Positions 61,945 to 64,000 of a stretch of 64,000 nt of DNA are shown here, piece by piece. The stretch's first letter is position 1. Each line of letters starts with the position of its first letter. The translations under genes and the position numbers were made by a program. The stretch spans positions 186,001 through 250,000 of the forward strand of contig CAWCZO010000008.1 in the NCBI GenBank assembly GCA_963800065.1. The letters run 5' to 3'. This DNA comes from CAWJFJ01 sp963800065. GTDB taxonomy: Bacteria; Actinomycetota; Acidimicrobiia; Acidimicrobiales; UBA8190. A model generated the notes under the pieces. That model did no database searches. It saw only the letters and a program-made list of their open reading frames with translations, and was not told where the DNA came from.

Positions 61945-64000
61945 ATGCCGATCGGGATCGGGGAGGACCACGAGGAGCTGCGGCGGACGGTGCGCCGCTG
62001 GGTCGAGACCCGGTGCCCGCCGGAGGTCCCCCGGGCCCTTCTCGACGCCCCCTCCGAGAGCCTGCCCGTCTTCTGGGACGAACTCGCCGGCCAGGGTTGG
62101 CTGGGGATCCACGTGGCCGAGGAATACGGCGGTCAGGGCTTCGGCCTGGTGGAGCTGGCCGTGGTGGTCGAGGAGCTGGCCCGCGCCGCCGCCCCCGGTC
62201 CGGTCCTCACCACCATGCTGGCCGCCGCCGTCCTGGCCGGATCGTCGGACCCCGCCGACGCCAAGGAGCTGCTGCCCCGGATCGTCGACGGGAGCATGCC
62301 GGCCGTCGTGAGCCTGCCCGGCAGCGGCTGTCTGTCGGCCGTCACCGGAGCCGACGGATCGGTGACCCTGAATGGGACCGTCCGCCCCGTCCTGGCCGCC
62401 GGCGCCGGCGCCCGCCTGGTTCTCGTGCCGGCCCACCCCTCCGATGCGCCCGGTGCGACGTTCTGGTGCGCCCTCGAGCTCGACGCCGCCGGGGTCAGCG
62501 TGGAGCCGCTGGCCAGCCTGGACCCGACCCGGCGGGTGGCGGCCGTCGCCGTGACCGGTGCCGTCGTCGCCCCCGAGCGCCGCTTGGGGGGGGTGACCAC
62601 CGGGCTGGTGAACGAACGGGCCCTGGCCGTGGCCGCCGCCGAGTGCGCCGGCGGGGCCCGGTGGTGTCTGGAGACGGCCACCGACTACGCCAAGGACCGC
62701 CGCCAGTTCGGCCGGGCCATCGGCCAGTTCCAGGCCGTCAAGCACCGGCTGGCCGACATGCTGGTCTCCGTCGAGCAGGTCACGGCCCTGGCCTGGGACG
62801 CCGCCCGGGCCACCGACGGCGGCGACGCCGATCAGGCCGAGCTGGCTTCCGTGCTGGCCGGAGCGCTCGGCTTCGATGCCTATGTGGAGGCGGCCAAGGG
62901 GTGCGTCCAGGTCCTCGGGGGGATGGGCTTCACCTGGGAGCACGACGCCCACATCCATCTGCGCCGCGCCCTCTCCCTGCGGCAGCTGCACGGAGGATCA
63001 CCGGCGCTTCGTCGGGCGGCATCGGCGGCGGCGCTCTCGGGCCGACGCCGGATGCTCACCACCGAGCTGCCGCCGGACGCCGAGAGCCTGCGGGGCGAGA
63101 TCCACGCCATCGTGGCCGAGATCGCCGCCGCCTCGGGCACCACCGAGAAGCGCCGGCTGATCGTGGCCCACGGGCTGCTGGCCCCCCACTGGCCCGTCCC
63201 CTACGGACGCGGCGCCGGTCCCGTCGAGCAGCTGGTCATCGACGAGGAGATGGCCGCCGCCGGGGTGTTCCGGCCGTCCATCGCCGTGGGGGCGTGGGCC
63301 CTGCCCACCATCATCGCCCACGGGACGCCCGAGCAGCAGGAGCGCTTCGTCGGCCCCACCCTGGAGGGGAAGATCGGATGGTGCCAGCTCTTCAGCGAGC
63401 CGGGGGCGGGCAGCGACCTCGCCGCGCTGTCGATGCGGGCCACCCGTGACGGCGCCGGCTTCGTCCTGAACGGCCAGAAGGTGTGGACGTCGATGGCCCA
63501 GAAGGCCGACTGGGGGATCTGCCTGGCCCGGACCGACCCCGAGGCGCCCAAGCACGAGGGGATCACCTACTTCCTGGTCGACATGCGCAGCGACGGGATC
63601 GAGGTCCGGCCGTTGCGCGAGATCACCGGCGCGGCCATGTTCAACGAGGTCTTCTTCACCGACGTCTTCGTTCCCGACGACTGCGTGGTGGGCGCCGTCA
63701 ACGGCGGCTGGCGGCTGGCCCGGACCACTCTGGCCAACGAGCGGGTCTCGATGTCGTCGGGGGCCAGTTTCGGGCTGGGGATCGAGGCCATGCTGGGCTC
63801 GCTCGACAGCGGTCCCTGGGCCGACGACGCCGTCGTCCTCGACGAGATCGGGGGACTGCTGGCCGAGGCCCAGTCCATCGCCCTCCTCGGGGCGCGGACC
63901 ACGCTCCGCTCGGTCTCGGGGGTGGAGCCGGGCCCCGAGGCGAGCGTCCGGAAGCTGCTGGGGGTGGAGCACGAGCAGCGGGTCCAGGAGCTCGGTCTCG
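61945..64000 (+). CDS. acyl-CoA dehydrogenase, two fused ACAD units (FadE34-like), runs off the window
   Basis: One frame stays open from the ATG at 61945 to the window end (685 codons). The first unit (residues 1–~365) opens IGEDHEELRRTVRRWVETRC and closes DYAKDRRQFGRAIGQFQAVK, CVQVLGGMGFTWEHDAHIHL. The second starts near residue 375 and holds SEPGAGSDLAALSMRATRDG, FVLNGQKVWTSMAQKADWGI and NEVFFTDVFVPDDCVVG. Two ACAD halves on one chain are the pattern of mycobacterial FadE34 (ChsE3), which dehydrogenates steroid side-chain CoA esters; the alpha2beta2 type is otherwise made from two genes. The last part of the C-terminal domain is beyond base 64000. Confidence 0.85.
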   Translation, partial: MPIGIGEDHEELRRTVRRWVETRCPPEVPRALLDAPSESLPVFWDELAGQGWLGIHVAEEYGGQGFGLVELAVVVEELARAAAPGPVLTTMLAAAVLAGSSDPADAKELLPRIVDGSMPAVVSLPGSGCLSAVTGADGSVTLNGTVRPVLAAGAGARLVLVPAHPSDAPGATFWCALELDAAGVSVEPLASLDPTRRVAAVAVTGAVVAPERRLGGVTTGLVNERALAVAAAECAGGARWCLETATDYAKDRRQFGRAIGQFQAVKHRLADMLVSVEQVTALAWDAARATDGGDADQAELASVLAGALGFDAYVEAAKGCVQVLGGMGFTWEHDAHIHLRRALSLRQLHGGSPALRRAASAAALSGRRRMLTTELPPDAESLRGEIHAIVAEIAAASGTTEKRRLIVAHGLLAPHWPVPYGRGAGPVEQLVIDEEMAAAGVFRPSIAVGAWALPTIIAHGTPEQQERFVGPTLEGKIGWCQLFSEPGAGSDLAALSMRATRDGAGFVLNGQKVWTSMAQKADWGICLARTDPEAPKHEGITYFLVDMRSDGIEVRPLREITGAAMFNEVFFTDVFVPDDCVVGAVNGGWRLARTTLANERVSMSSGASFGLGIEAMLGSLDSGPWADDAVVLDEIGGLLAEAQSIALLGARTTLRSVSGVEPGPEASVRKLLGVEHEQRVQELGL

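Overview
The window is high-GC bacterial DNA that reads as an actinobacterial chromosome, most likely an uncultured relative of the Acidimicrobiia. Signs are the Mec–CysO–CysM cysteine set, an F420-type luciferase-like oxidoreductase, a fused FadE34-like acyl-CoA dehydrogenase, many GTG starts, dense 4-bp ATGA/GTGA overlaps, and a GYWL...GGVFAFG wall-repeat remnant of a kind I associate with that class. The taxonomic call is inference. No rRNA or tRNA gene was found; the only stable RNA recognised with confidence is tmRNA.

Region 1 (1–16 kb) is mostly catabolic genes and transporters: an alpha/beta hydrolase (cut by the window edge), a KstD/FrdA-like flavoprotein, a PilZ protein, a phytanoyl-CoA dioxygenase-like enzyme, a GntR(YtrA)–ATPase–permease operon with a readable leaderless promoter, an enoyl-CoA hydratase, a nitronate monooxygenase, a three-gene minus-strand operon (DapB-fold dehydrogenase, Rieske oxygenase, frameshifted epimerase), a second ABC-2 exporter, and a secreted copper type II monooxygenase-like protein.

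Region 2 (15.7–38 kb) is gene-poor and partly decayed. It holds remnants of a CocE-type hydrolase, a PAS sensor, a wall-repeat protein and an IS110-like transposase. Intact genes include hsp20, an L,D-transpeptidase, an ArsR–SRPBCC pair with a perfect 32-bp palindrome over the start codon, a PilZ–ABM–csrA operon next to a PAS-LuxR regulator, a secreted repeat protein, a TPP enzyme, DUF4389 and DUF4234-like membrane proteins, a lipoprotein, an LLM oxidoreductase, a universal stress protein and an SGNH hydrolase. Two copies of a 196-bp noncoding repeat with a UUCG-type hairpin lie at 23.4 and 28.0 kb.

Region 3 (37–47.8 kb) is a mobile-element sink. An IS3 element is interrupted by an IS30 element, which is interrupted by an IS630 element. 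A second IS630 copy lies 3.5 kb away inside a hairpin-bearing repeat, a related copy of which abuts the 3' end of ssrA.

Region 4 (47.8–64 kb) is compact, well-kept core genome: ssrA, a MacB/FtsX-type ABC exporter, a PNPOx-like protein, smpB, mec–cysO–cysM, murI, an MBL-fold hydrolase, rph, rdgB, an enoyl-CoA hydratase, a MaoC-like dehydratase, an MFS exporter, DoxX, VOC, and the fused acyl-CoA dehydrogenase running off the end. The enoyl-CoA hydratases, MaoC, Rieske, KstD-like and FadE34-like genes together suggest growth on lipids or steroids. Cysteine synthesis appears to use the protein-bound thiocarboxylate route, and stalled ribosomes are handled by tmRNA–SmpB.
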